NCBI GenBank assembly: GCA_020403265.1
Contig: JADBXZ010000014.1
Span: 62,001-126,000 of the forward strand
DNA: 64,000 nucleotides
Reading direction: 5' to 3'
Origin: Bacteroidota bacterium
Lineage (GTDB): Bacteria > Bacteroidota > Bacteroidia > B-17B0 > Aurantibacillaceae
Positions 53,224-62,217 of the stretch are shown here, in pieces (the stretch's first letter is position 1; each line of letters starts with the position of its first letter). The position numbers and the translations under genes were made by a program. The notes under the pieces are model-generated. The model saw only the letters and a list, made by a program, of their open reading frames with translations, searched no databases and had not been told where the DNA came from.

Positions 53224-54369
53224 ATGAAAATATACTTAGATAATGCTGCAACAACTAAACTTGATGAAGAGGTTTTAAAGGCTATGATACCTGTTATGGC
53301 TGATGAATTTGGAAATCCATCATCTATACATGCTTATGGAAGAAAAGTACGTTCGTTGGTTGAAAATGCCAGAAAAACGGTTGCCAAATTGTTAAATGTA
53401 ACACCAGCTGAAATATTTTTCACCAGTGGCGGAACCGAAGCTGATAACATGGCTATTTGCCAGAGTGTTGATACCTTTGGAATAAAGCACATCATCAGTT
53501 CCAAAATAGAACATCATGCAGTAGAGCATACCATTTGCGTCCTAGAAAAACAAGGTAAAGTAAAGGTAAGTTGGGTTAATATTGACGAAATGGGTAATGT
53601 GGATTTAGCACATTTAGAAGAATTACTAAAAACGAATGAAAAATCATTAGTAAGCTTAATGCATGCCAACAACGAAATTGGTACACTTTTGCCCTTAAAC
53701 GAAGTTGGCGAACTATGTGAAAAATACAACGCCTTGTTTCACAGTGATACGGTACAAACCATGGGGCACTATACTATGGATTTAAAAAACACCAAGGTAC
53801 ATTATGTTACTTGTGCCGCTCATAAATTTCATGGTCCAAAAGGTGTTGGCTTTTTGTACATACATCATGGTCATAAAATCAGCCCGTTTATTCATGGTGG
53901 TGCCCAAGAGCGAAATATGCGAGGTGGTACTGAAAATGTGTATGGCATTGTAGGGCTTGCTAAAGCTTTGGAAATATGTTTCAATGAAATGGAAGCCCAT
54001 CAAAAACACATTTACGGATTAAAAACATACCTAAAAGCTAAGTTAGAAGAAAACATTCCAGGTATCGAATTTAATGGCGAAACAAGTTACGACAAAGCAT
54101 TATACACAGTATTAAACTGCCGTTTCCCTGCTCACCCTGATGCCGAAATGTTACTGTTTAATTTAGATATTGCAGGTATAGCTGCAAGTGGAGGAAGCGC
54201 ATGTAGCAGTGGCAGTAACCAAGGCAGCCATGTATTAAAGGGAATTGGTATAGATATGTCGAGGGCATCCGTAAGATTCAGTTTTAGCAAATACAACACA
54301 AAAGATGAATTGGATAAAGTGGTTGAAAAATTAAAACAACTATTAACAGTAAAAGAAACAATTAATTAA
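53224..54369 (+). CDS. cysteine desulfurase (IscS/NifS family)
   Basis: 381 residues. YLDNAATTKLDEEVL opening, FTSGGTEADNMAI, HHAVEHT, PLP lysine K201 in AAHKFHGPKG, and catalytic Cys C327 in GGSACSSGS. It takes sulfur from cysteine as an enzyme persulfide for Fe-S clusters or tRNA thiolation. The active-site loop length is that of group I (IscS/NifS). No IscU or regulator gene adjoins; frr follows after 5 bases. Confidence 0.94.
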   Translation: MKIYLDNAATTKLDEEVLKAMIPVMADEFGNPSSIHAYGRKVRSLVENARKTVAKLLNVTPAEIFFTSGGTEADNMAICQSVDTFGIKHIISSKIEHHAVEHTICVLEKQGKVKVSWVNIDEMGNVDLAHLEELLKTNEKSLVSLMHANNEIGTLLPLNEVGELCEKYNALFHSDTVQTMGHYTMDLKNTKVHYVTCAAHKFHGPKGVGFLYIHHGHKISPFIHGGAQERNMRGGTENVYGIVGLAKALEICFNEMEAHQKHIYGLKTYLKAKLEENIPGIEFNGETSYDKALYTVLNCRFPAHPDAEMLLFNLDIAGIAASGGSACSSGSNQGSHVLKGIGIDMSRASVRFSFSKYNTKDELDKVVEKLKQLLTVKETIN

Positions 54370-54374
54370 AAGAT

Positions 54375-54935
54375 ATGAGTGATATTAAAACAGTATTAGA
54401 CAATGCAAAGTCATTAATGGACAAAGCGATTAGCCATTTAGAATCTGAACTACAAAAAGTAAGAGCCGGCAAGGCTAACCCTGTGATGTTAGAAAACGTT
54501 CAGGTAGACTATTACGGAAGCCGAGTTCCATTGAGTAACACAGCAAGTATAAACACTCAAGATGCTAGAACATTAATCATTCAACCATGGGAAAAAAGCA
54601 TGTTAACTCCAATTGAAAAGGCCATACAGGCAGCTAATTTAGGTTTTAACCCTCAAAATGACGGGGTTATTATAAGAATTATTGTGCCACCTTTAACTGA
54701 AGAACGCCGCAAAGATTTAACCAAAACCGCTAAAGGTTTAGGTGAAGATGCTAAAATTGCTTCAAGAAATATTCGAAAAGATGCCATGGAACAAATCAAA
54801 AAATTACAAAAAGATGGCTTACCTGAAGACTTAGCTAAGGATGCTGAAACTAAAGTACAGCAATTAACAGATGGCACTGTATCTAAAATTGATAAACACG
54901 TAGAGCAAAAGGAAAAGGAAATCATGACTGTTTAA
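54375..54935 (+). CDS. frr: ribosome recycling factor
   Basis: 186 residues, the standard length (185 in E. coli). Motifs: LQKVRAGKANPVMLENVQVDYYG (quoted partly), DARTLIIQPWEKSML, PPLTEERRKDLTK and the C-terminal helical bundle ending KEKEIMTV. It releases ribosomes from mRNA together with EF-G after termination. Its usual partner pyrH is not adjacent. The decayed YfiT-like remnant begins 14 bases downstream. Confidence 0.98.
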   Translation: MSDIKTVLDNAKSLMDKAISHLESELQKVRAGKANPVMLENVQVDYYGSRVPLSNTASINTQDARTLIIQPWEKSMLTPIEKAIQAANLGFNPQNDGVIIRIIVPPLTEERRKDLTKTAKGLGEDAKIASRNIRKDAMEQIKKLQKDGLPEDLAKDAETKVQQLTDGTVSKIDKHVEQKEKEIMTV

Positions 54936-54949
54936 TTGAATCAAGTTTA

Positions 54950-55141
54950 TTGATTCTTAAAGGGGTTCATAATCGATTAATTTCCGTTTTCAATTATATG
55001 AATGAAAACGATTTTAATAAAAGTTATTTACATCCACAAAATCAAAAAGAATGTGAGATGTTCTATTTTTTAGGATTGTGCAGTTGGCGTTGTTTGTATC
55101 ACTTTGAACACATTATACTAACTAAAAATCAAACCGCTTAA
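54950..55141 (+). pseudogene. remnant of a DinB/YfiT-family metal-dependent hydrolase (3' part)
   Basis: 63 codons from a TTG, with no upstream extension. The text VHNRLISVFNYMNEND, YLHPQNQKE, YFLGLCSWRCLYHFEHI matches the C-terminal half of YfiT/BstA-like DinB proteins, whose metal-ligand end normally reads WHxxHHLxHI. Here the first His is Arg and the second is Tyr, and the N-terminal half (first metal ligand) is missing. I read it as a decayed gene tail left behind frr, not a functional protein. Confidence 0.65.
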
Positions 55142-55495
55142 TGTAGATTTTGAATTCTTAAATTGCATTTTGAAGTAAATAGTTTCACATCCAAATTTCA
55201 AAAATATCACATTACAATTACATGTTTTTTTTAAAAGTGCCTATAATATCCAAATAGTCAAGTTTTTTGAAGCCACTGTTTATTACAAATGAATTATACC
55301 ATTTATAATTGTTAAATAGTCTATGGTCAGACTGAGCGGAGTCGAAGTCTGATATTGAAGCACCCTTCGACTACGCTCAGGGTGACTTAAATGCTTTAGA
55401 CTACTTTTAATTTATAAATGGTATTATTATGTAAGATTTAATCTCAAAAACTAAACTACCGATAAAACAGTGGCCTAATTTGGTCTTAACAAGAT
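55142..55495. other. intergenic region with a palindromic MITE-like element
   Basis: 354 bases without a gene. The right part (55294-55428) is a palindromic element described separately. The left ~150 bases are plain AT-rich sequence with nothing I recognise. Confidence 0.7.
55294..55428 (+). mobile_element. MITE-like palindromic element with internal REP-type palindromes
   Basis: About 135 bases. Outer arms: TATACCATTTATAATT on the left and its near inverse AATTTATAAATGGTATTA on the right, both continuing through AGTCTA/TAGACT. Inside are two REP-type palindromes in opposite orientation: core ACTGAGCGGAGTCGAAGT (55331-55348) and CCCTTCGACTACGCTCAGGG (55363-55382). No ORF. The core family also occurs inside the RM gene. 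Confidence 0.7.
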
Positions 55496-55843
55496 CTATA
55501 ATTTCTGATTCAACAAAGCAAGAGACGCTGAGGGATTCTCTACTTCTATAATCATTTGCTTGTATTTTTCATCTTTAAGATCAAGAATAATTGCTTTCTT
55601 TTTGTCAGATACATCCATAAAAATTACACCACCGTCTTGATAAAATGTACCTGCGTGTAAACCAAATGGAATATTCGTGCCAATTATTTTAGCAAAATTA
55701 AAATCCTTTATTTGTGTCTCATCCTGATATACTTTTACAATATGTTCACTAGGAATTATTATTTCACTTTTAAGTGCCCATAATTTATGCATTCCTTTTA
55801 TTTCAAAAATAAAATTTTTATCGCTTTTTGTTATACTTACCAT
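55496..55843 (-). CDS. small conserved protein with PH-like fold features
   Basis: 115 residues, soluble, no signal. Order of motifs IKGMHKLWALKSEIIIPSEHI, HAGTFYQDGGVIFMDV, KAIILDLKDEKYKQMIIEV (each quoted in part), and a final helix matches a widely conserved hypothetical family that I recall from several phyla and that looks like a bacterial pleckstrin-homology-type beta barrel plus helix. Function unknown. It stands alone between the palindromic element and the terminator of the next gene. Confidence 0.7.
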   Translation of the reverse strand: MVSITKSDKNFIFEIKGMHKLWALKSEIIIPSEHIVKVYQDETQIKDFNFAKIIGTNIPFGLHAGTFYQDGGVIFMDVSDKKKAIILDLKDEKYKQMIIEVENPSASLALLNQKL

Positions 55844-55920
55844 ATTCGTAAAATTAGTCCAAAAATTTAAGATATATCATACTTCACTGAATCAAAGAAA
55901 AATTATTAAACAAGTCAACA

Positions 55921-55947
55921 AAAAACCCGCTTGAATAGCGGGTTTTT
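55921..55947 (-). terminator. intrinsic terminator of the Ig-repeat T9SS protein gene
   Basis: AAAAACCCGC and GCGGGTTTTT form a perfect 10-bp stem with a 7-base loop, starting 4 bases beyond the stop at 55952. A/T flanks on both sides could also stop transcription arriving from the opposite strand. Confidence 0.88.
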
Positions 55948-55951
55948 TAGT

Positions 55952-58744
55952 TTAGTTGATTATCAATTTCTTGTTCGCTGTACCTTGATTAGTTTCAAGA
56001 CTCAGGAAGTAAATACCCTTCGCTAAATTTATTTCATTTAGATTGATTAACTCGCCAGCTTTGTAGTTGATACAAGTTAAGACTTGGCCTGAAACTGAAA
56101 CTAATTTTAAAAGTCCTGAGACCGGTGATTTTATAATAAATAAACCATTGTTTGGATTAGGGTAAATTAAAACCTGACTTTCTAATGTTACTTCTGCAAT
56201 ACCTGCACAAGGAGAAACAGATTGTGTAAATGAGGCGTTATTGTTACAGCTTAAAGTGTTAGTTCCTATAAGTGTATAAGTAGTAGTTATTGTTGGACTG
56301 ACAACGATTGAAGATCCATTTTGGTTTCCTGTCCAAGTATAAGTATTAGCACCTGTTGCGGTTAACGTTGCGCTATTGCCCACACAAACTAAACTACTGT
56401 TTGATGTTACACTAATTGTAGGAAGAGAATTAACATTAACCGTAATTGTTCTGGTTCCAATACAACTATTGCTTGCAGCACCGCTTAAAGTATAAGTTGT
56501 AGTAGTGGTTGGAGAGAAAATAATCGGGTTATTGTTTGCGCCTGTATTCCAGGTATAAGTGCTGGCACCGGAACCGGTTAATGTTGAGGAAGCACCAGCG
56601 CAAATGGTTTGCGTTCCGGCAATTGTTATGGTTGGCGTTGGATTGACATTTAATGCAAAGGTGCTTGAATTGGAGCAATTTGCCGTGCTCGTTCCAATCA
56701 CTGAATAGATAGTTGTTGCAGACGGTGTAATAACAACAGAGGTTGTTGTTGCACCATTACTCCACGTATAACTATTAGCACCAGAGGCCGAATACGTTTG
56801 AACCACACCTGAACAGGCTGCTGTAGGCCCACTAATGCTAATCGTTGGATTAACATTAACTACTAAATTAACAGAATTACTTGCCACACAACTGGTACCC
56901 GATACTGCTAAAGTATAAACAGTAGAAGCAGTTGGTGTTACAACAACACTTGAAGTGCTTAAATTCATTGGTTGCCAGGTATAAGTAATAGCATTTGTAC
57001 TGACGTTAAGTGTGGAAGAATTACCTGAACAAACTGCTGCAGCTGTAGGACTAATACTTGTTGTTAAATTAATAACCGAAATGGTATCTGCGCCAATTGT
57101 ACAACCATTTCTAGCCGTAACAATGTATGTACCCGAACTTGAAGCTGTGGTAGAATTGGTAACTGCTCCACTACTCCACAATACTTGGGAGAAAGAACCA
57201 CTAATACTTAGTGAGGCTGTTGAAGAAGGACATAACAACCAATTACTTCCTTGTGCAATAGAAACTGAAGCAACAGGTTGTGGTATTGTAAAGTCGGCAT
57301 TAGTAAAAGTCAAATTATCTAAAAACCTTAAATTTACAGGAGAACCGGGATCGTTAGGAACTGTAAATATTGCATAAACACCAGCCATTTTATAGGATGT
57401 AGGCGTTGGCTGTAATACTTCATCGGCAATATGAGGATATAAAATTTGTCCGTTCAATCCGGGATTACAAGATGTGAAGTCCTTTACATTCGTCCACAAA
57501 TTTGTTGTAACATCAAACGCTCGTGAAAATAAGTTAGGCGTTTGATTGGCCTGACCTAAGGTGTAAGTTGAATTATCGGTCCAATTAAAAAATATTTTTT
57601 TACCATCAGCAGTTCTACTAATTTGCGGAAACATATCAATGGTAGTTGAGTTCGTACCTATACCAAATGTACCTCGTCCCGCATTTACATTGGCAATATC
57701 ATAAGCGTTCCAAACACCATTTAACTGAGTAATATCGAACATTCTCTTTGTTGAACCAAAAAACATCGAATAGGTATTATTACCATTGCCAATTGTTACC
57801 AACATATGAGGATTCCCATTTATATCCACCGTTAAATCATGTTCAAATGCGCAAGAGGCAACGTTAGGCGGTGTTATTAATGCACTAATACAACTAAATT
57901 GGTTCAGGTCAACTTGAATTGGCCCTACCCATGAAACACCCCCGTCTGTTGTTTTGTAAAAGTTCGGATAATAAGCGTAGTTAGTTGGGCCACCACTGGT
58001 ATGACTTAAAAAGCTCAACCAACCAAAATTACCTGTTGGATCAAATGCGATGTTATAATCTGCAATTTGATTATTACCGTTATATAAAGTGTTAAATGTT
58101 GGAGTTACAGAAAAATTTTGAGACCAGTTAATATCATTACTTCCATTCCAAACACCTTTATACGCTCTGAAACCTGAAACAACCGTTCCTGTATATACTG
58201 CATCCGCCGCCCAATAGGTGGTGGCATTTCCTTTTGTTAATGAATTTGGAATAAGTACATTTACCCCACCCGCTTGATTGTAGTTCTCTGTATTACCTGT
58301 GCCATTCAATTGTCGTACACCACTTACATGACCGTTCCAAGCAGCACTCACCGAATTAATTGTGGCTCCTAAATACCCGATATAGGCATTTGTTGGATTT
58401 GTATTTGCAGGTGGATTATAAATTAATGCATTAGGGTAACGACCCGGACTAATTAAAGACGGATTTAAATTACCAACATCAACCGTCCATGTAGTACCTG
58501 CATTTGTTGATACATCGTAGCGGAAATGCCCGGAACTTCCACCAAACAATGAAGCGTTATTGCGATGTGCAAAAACAATTGTGTTCAAATCTTTATTAAC
58601 AGCTACCGGATTTGTAGTCCATCTAATTTGAGTAAACATATTGCTTGAAGAACCAGCTGTAACAGAATTTGAACATTGTGCGTTTATTTTGCCGGCAGTT
58701 GCCAACATAACAATCGTCAATAATGGGGAGTAAATTTTATTCAT
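55952..58744 (-). CDS. T9SS type A protein with sialidase-like propeller and tandem Ig/PKD-like repeats
   Basis: 930 residues, signal peptide ~1-22. The first ~480 residues look like a beta-propeller with BNR-type turns (STNAGTTWTVD, TTDGGVSWVGP, RTADGKKIFFNW). Then about five repeats of ~65-70 residues, each with the pattern CxGxSxTLxxxGAxxYTWxxG...TTTYTLxG...SC (for example STLTGSGASTYTWNTG), followed by a type A sorting domain (VLIYPNPNNGLFII, GIYFLSLETNQG). A large secreted or surface-bound protein; ligand unknown. It has its own terminator. Confidence 0.88.
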   Translation of the reverse strand: MNKIYSPLLTIVMLATAGKINAQCSNSVTAGSSSNMFTQIRWTTNPVAVNKDLNTIVFAHRNNASLFGGSSGHFRYDVSTNAGTTWTVDVGNLNPSLISPGRYPNALIYNPPANTNPTNAYIGYLGATINSVSAAWNGHVSGVRQLNGTGNTENYNQAGGVNVLIPNSLTKGNATTYWAADAVYTGTVVSGFRAYKGVWNGSNDINWSQNFSVTPTFNTLYNGNNQIADYNIAFDPTGNFGWLSFLSHTSGGPTNYAYYPNFYKTTDGGVSWVGPIQVDLNQFSCISALITPPNVASCAFEHDLTVDINGNPHMLVTIGNGNNTYSMFFGSTKRMFDITQLNGVWNAYDIANVNAGRGTFGIGTNSTTIDMFPQISRTADGKKIFFNWTDNSTYTLGQANQTPNLFSRAFDVTTNLWTNVKDFTSCNPGLNGQILYPHIADEVLQPTPTSYKMAGVYAIFTVPNDPGSPVNLRFLDNLTFTNADFTIPQPVASVSIAQGSNWLLCPSSTASLSISGSFSQVLWSSGAVTNSTTASSSGTYIVTARNGCTIGADTISVINLTTSISPTAAAVCSGNSSTLNVSTNAITYTWQPMNLSTSSVVVTPTASTVYTLAVSGTSCVASNSVNLVVNVNPTISISGPTAACSGVVQTYSASGANSYTWSNGATTTSVVITPSATTIYSVIGTSTANCSNSSTFALNVNPTPTITIAGTQTICAGASSTLTGSGASTYTWNTGANNNPIIFSPTTTTTYTLSGAASNSCIGTRTITVNVNSLPTISVTSNSSLVCVGNSATLTATGANTYTWTGNQNGSSIVVSPTITTTYTLIGTNTLSCNNNASFTQSVSPCAGIAEVTLESQVLIYPNPNNGLFIIKSPVSGLLKLVSVSGQVLTCINYKAGELINLNEINLAKGIYFLSLETNQGTANKKLIIN

Positions 58745-58873
58745 ATTAAAAGGGTTTGATTAGTAAAAGTAACAAAAAAAATGAATTAGGCAATACAAAA
58801 ATGCCTAGTTTTAACAACTAAAAAATACAGTTAAGATATTAAATAAGATATTAAATCAAATTCCTTGAATAAC

Positions 58874-58908
58874 AAAAAAGAACTAATTATTGAAGTAACA
58901 ATTAGTCC
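58874..58908 (-). terminator. intrinsic terminator overlapping the stop codon of the amidase gene
   Basis: On the minus strand GGACTAATT pairs with AATTAGTTC (9 bp, one G-U) around an 11-base loop, followed by TTTTTT. The TAA stop codon of the gene is inside the left arm. Confidence 0.7.
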
Positions 58909-61900
58909 TTGACTACCTTTAAATTTTGCGTGTTGCCATTTAAATCTACTGTAAGTAAGTATATGCCATTAGCCAGGTGACCGGTTTTAATTGCTTTACT
59001 AAGTGTACCTGCTTCTTCTTTAGATTCACTGTAAACAACCTGTTTACCGCTGGCATCATATAATTGCAGTATTAATTTGCCATTGTATTGCGCATTAATT
59101 TTAATATTCAGTTCATCTTTAAATGGATTAGGGAAAACAGCATTTAAGACTAATGATTGATTTTCTGCAATCGATACAGGCGTTGTATTAACAAGTTGAC
59201 CATTCGAACTAATGACGCTACTTAGTAACCCCGCACCATTTTCAGCACGAACATTAAAAAAATACATGGTGTTGTTGGTTAAAACCAATGAATAGGCTGT
59301 AACAGATGTTGCAGCAAAATTCTGCGTCCATCCTTTAACGTCAGTCAATCCGGGCGCAGTTCCTATGCTGTACCAATACATTCCAATGGCAGAATTGGTA
59401 TCTGATGAAGCTCCCCAATTGGCCCTTAAACTGTCCGATGTGTTTACAGTTGCAATATCTGCTCCCGGACCATCATTTACAAAAGGAATACTCATCGGTG
59501 GTGTCCAATCAACATCAATATCCTGATAATAAATAGCTGACAAATTACCTGCAAAATCCTGGCAAATAGATTTTACTTTTCCGGCATTTTGAGCAGGTGA
59601 TGGATTACGGAATCTTAAATCGTTGGTTGATGCAGAACCAACACTTACACTTACAGTTGAATTTCTTGAACGATAGACTTTTAATTCATCTACACTCATT
59701 TTACAATTACCGCTTCTAAAACTAATTGAATTACCATTCGCAAATGGCGCTGTATCCGTCCAGGTTAATACAGCATTGTTGTTAACATAAACTGAAATTT
59801 TTCCGGTAATTCGGTCAAAAATAGTTTTATAATCATACCAGGTGTTTGGCGCAACAGTTAAGCTGGCGCTGGCTACCGGCGCTGTAAAGGTGTTTGCAAC
59901 AACTTTATACAATTCAACTAAACTTTGATCAACTCTAAACCAAACGAAATAAGAATTCCCACGATTACTTTGAGAAGGGTTATCACAGGCAAAATGGAAT
60001 CCTCCTCTTCTATTAGTTCCAGTTCCTTCAAATTTTGTAACAAAATGATATAAATACCGGTTACTCAAGCTTTGTGTTAGTGATGCATAAATATTTGTAT
60101 TACCGGCTGTTCCGCTGATTTCATCAGTTTGAACTAGAGCATTCCCTTGGATTGACCATGTGCCGACTGATTGGGTCCACTCCGGATGAATGGCTGCATC
60201 AAAATTATCAGCAAAGAATCCGTTAGTATTATTTGCCCTCCACTCCGTTCCATTATAATCAATTACCTGATAATACCCTTTTTCAATGCCACTACCACCT
60301 AAATTATCAGTGTCGGTAATGGAAGAAGTAAATGAAGCCGTTACCCAGGCACTGGTTGGATTAACAACTGTTGTTGGTGCAATGTTATCTGTAGGTGTTG
60401 GTGTAACTGTACCATTCATTGTATAATTAGCTGCCCAACCGGCTGAAGTTGTAGCGCAATCACTTCTAAACTCAACTAACACAGAATCGTTTACTGACAC
60501 TAAAGGACCCGGACTAACGGTTCCGGTATATTTACCTACTAAAGGCGAATTAACACTTCCACCATTGTAAATGATTAAATAATCGTAATTATTTTCGAGG
60601 TTAAAAGAAGTAAAACTAAGTGTAATATTAGTTGTACCTGGTTTGGTAAATAACCAAAATTTACGTTCATCATTACCATAATTAGCACTGGCACCGCCAG
60701 AATCGAAAAAAGCACCGGTGCTACTTGTATAAGTGGCGGTAATTGAGTAAGTGTTATTGATGATTTTATAATAACGTTCCCAATTCCAATTAGGGCCCGG
60801 ATCGGTATGTGTTTGACTTGGGTACATTTGATGACCCTTGACTTTAACACAACTACCTTGCAAACACTGTGGGGTTGTTCCGGTGCAACCCGGACCAAAA
60901 TAAGTTCTTAATTTGTTAATACCATTGTCATTACAAATATCTCTGGTTAAAATACCTGAGGAATTATACATTGCAGTAGTAAACCAAGAAATATTATTAA
61001 TAAAACCTTCATGTTCTAATCCAACCGTGTATGGATTTTCACTACCAACATGCCATGCCTTATTAGATTCTAAAACCATTTGAGTAACCTGGCCATCTGA
61101 ACTTCTAAGCACATAGTGCGCAGAGGCATTAGCAGAACAATTTTTAAACCAACTAATGCAACCTGCATATGAACCTTGAACGAAGTGAATTGTTACAGCT
61201 GAAATCGGCGTACCACTTCTGCTACTCCAATTACAAGAGGTTGGATCCCATATAGCGGGTGGATAATCCGGAGCGGCTGCTGTTGAAACACTATTATTTA
61301 ATTTGAATGAGGTTCCATTTCCATTGATTTCATTTTCAGAAATAGTTACAAAGGACGAACTTAATACTGAATAATTATCTCCGAAAAGAGCCGGTAAATC
61401 AAGGGAATAATTTGGTAAATGATAGGCTTCTTGACATTCCTTGTTATTTAAAAACCAGTACAGTTGATAAAGATGTGAACTTAAGGCAAAATTTTGCTGT
61501 AACTCCTGCTCTATTGGTAATTCACTTAATTCTATAAAAATTGGTAAATATGCAGATAAGTCTGCACCATAAATTAATTTTTGGTTTTGTAAGTGACTAA
61601 AAGCCTTGGCATAAGCCAATATTGAAACTTCAGGATTTGAAATCATATCCTCTACTCTAAAGCCGCTCAATTGAGACACTTTAATTAAATTGTTTCGGAA
61701 ATAGTTTTTACCATCCTCAATTAAACCCATTACTGTTTTTGCCTGTGGTATACCAATACAACTTGGTTCAAGATCGTTCGTTAAATGTGTAAACCTGGTT
61801 TGGGTAAATGCAATAGCTTCCAATACGCCCTTTGGGATTGAAGGATTGAGCACATAGGCCTTTTTAAATGAAGCTGCATAAGGATTTGGGCAAACCAAAT

Positions 61901-61958
61901 CAGTTGCACGGATAATAAAAAATTGGATTGTAAATAAAAAAAGTAAACTTTTTTTCAT
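58902..61958 (-). CDS. N-acetylmuramoyl-L-alanine amidase with CUB domain and T9SS type A sorting domain
   Basis: 1018 residues, signal peptide ~1-19. After ~230 residues of helical region, an Amidase_2 domain (~245-395): TIHFVQGS with the first zinc His, SAHYVLRSSDGQVTQMV, AWHVGSENPYTVGLEHEG (in part), KGHQMYP and THTDPGPNWNW with the last ligands. A CUB-like domain (~400-515; YDYLIIYNGGS, VEFRSDC), a LamG/jelly-roll region (~580-770), an Fn3-like region and a type A sorting domain (VFPNPFKDELNI, NGIYLLTVDLNG) follow. Predicted surface or secreted muralytic enzyme, acting on foreign cell walls rather than its own. Confidence 0.92.
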   Translation of the reverse strand: MKKSLLFLFTIQFFIIRATDLVCPNPYAASFKKAYVLNPSIPKGVLEAIAFTQTRFTHLTNDLEPSCIGIPQAKTVMGLIEDGKNYFRNNLIKVSQLSGFRVEDMISNPEVSILAYAKAFSHLQNQKLIYGADLSAYLPIFIELSELPIEQELQQNFALSSHLYQLYWFLNNKECQEAYHLPNYSLDLPALFGDNYSVLSSSFVTISENEINGNGTSFKLNNSVSTAAAPDYPPAIWDPTSCNWSSRSGTPISAVTIHFVQGSYAGCISWFKNCSANASAHYVLRSSDGQVTQMVLESNKAWHVGSENPYTVGLEHEGFINNISWFTTAMYNSSGILTRDICNDNGINKLRTYFGPGCTGTTPQCLQGSCVKVKGHQMYPSQTHTDPGPNWNWERYYKIINNTYSITATYTSSTGAFFDSGGASANYGNDERKFWLFTKPGTTNITLSFTSFNLENNYDYLIIYNGGSVNSPLVGKYTGTVSPGPLVSVNDSVLVEFRSDCATTSAGWAANYTMNGTVTPTPTDNIAPTTVVNPTSAWVTASFTSSITDTDNLGGSGIEKGYYQVIDYNGTEWRANNTNGFFADNFDAAIHPEWTQSVGTWSIQGNALVQTDEISGTAGNTNIYASLTQSLSNRYLYHFVTKFEGTGTNRRGGFHFACDNPSQSNRGNSYFVWFRVDQSLVELYKVVANTFTAPVASASLTVAPNTWYDYKTIFDRITGKISVYVNNNAVLTWTDTAPFANGNSISFRSGNCKMSVDELKVYRSRNSTVSVSVGSASTNDLRFRNPSPAQNAGKVKSICQDFAGNLSAIYYQDIDVDWTPPMSIPFVNDGPGADIATVNTSDSLRANWGASSDTNSAIGMYWYSIGTAPGLTDVKGWTQNFAATSVTAYSLVLTNNTMYFFNVRAENGAGLLSSVISSNGQLVNTTPVSIAENQSLVLNAVFPNPFKDELNIKINAQYNGKLILQLYDASGKQVVYSESKEEAGTLSKAIKTGHLANGIYLLTVDLNGNTQNLKVVKD

Positions 61959-62217
61959 AATTGGTTTTTTATGGATGTTGAAGATAATTATTTTCAGAAT
62001 AAATTAGATGCCAAATGCAATAAATGCATTGATTACAGGCGAATTTAACACCTAAAAGGGTTTAAAAAAAGATAATCCCAACCTTATAGATACCTAAAAA
62101 TTATACAAGTATCGTTAAATACAGTTCAACGTTGATTTTCTACAATTCAAATACTATTAACTTCTTAAAGCAAACTCAGCAGGTTAGTTTTACAAAAAAT
62201 TTAACCAATTATATATC

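Noticed and set aside
57012-57377. 121-aa antisense ORF in the Ig-repeat gene
   Set aside because: Shadow of a repetitive Thr/Ser coding sequence.
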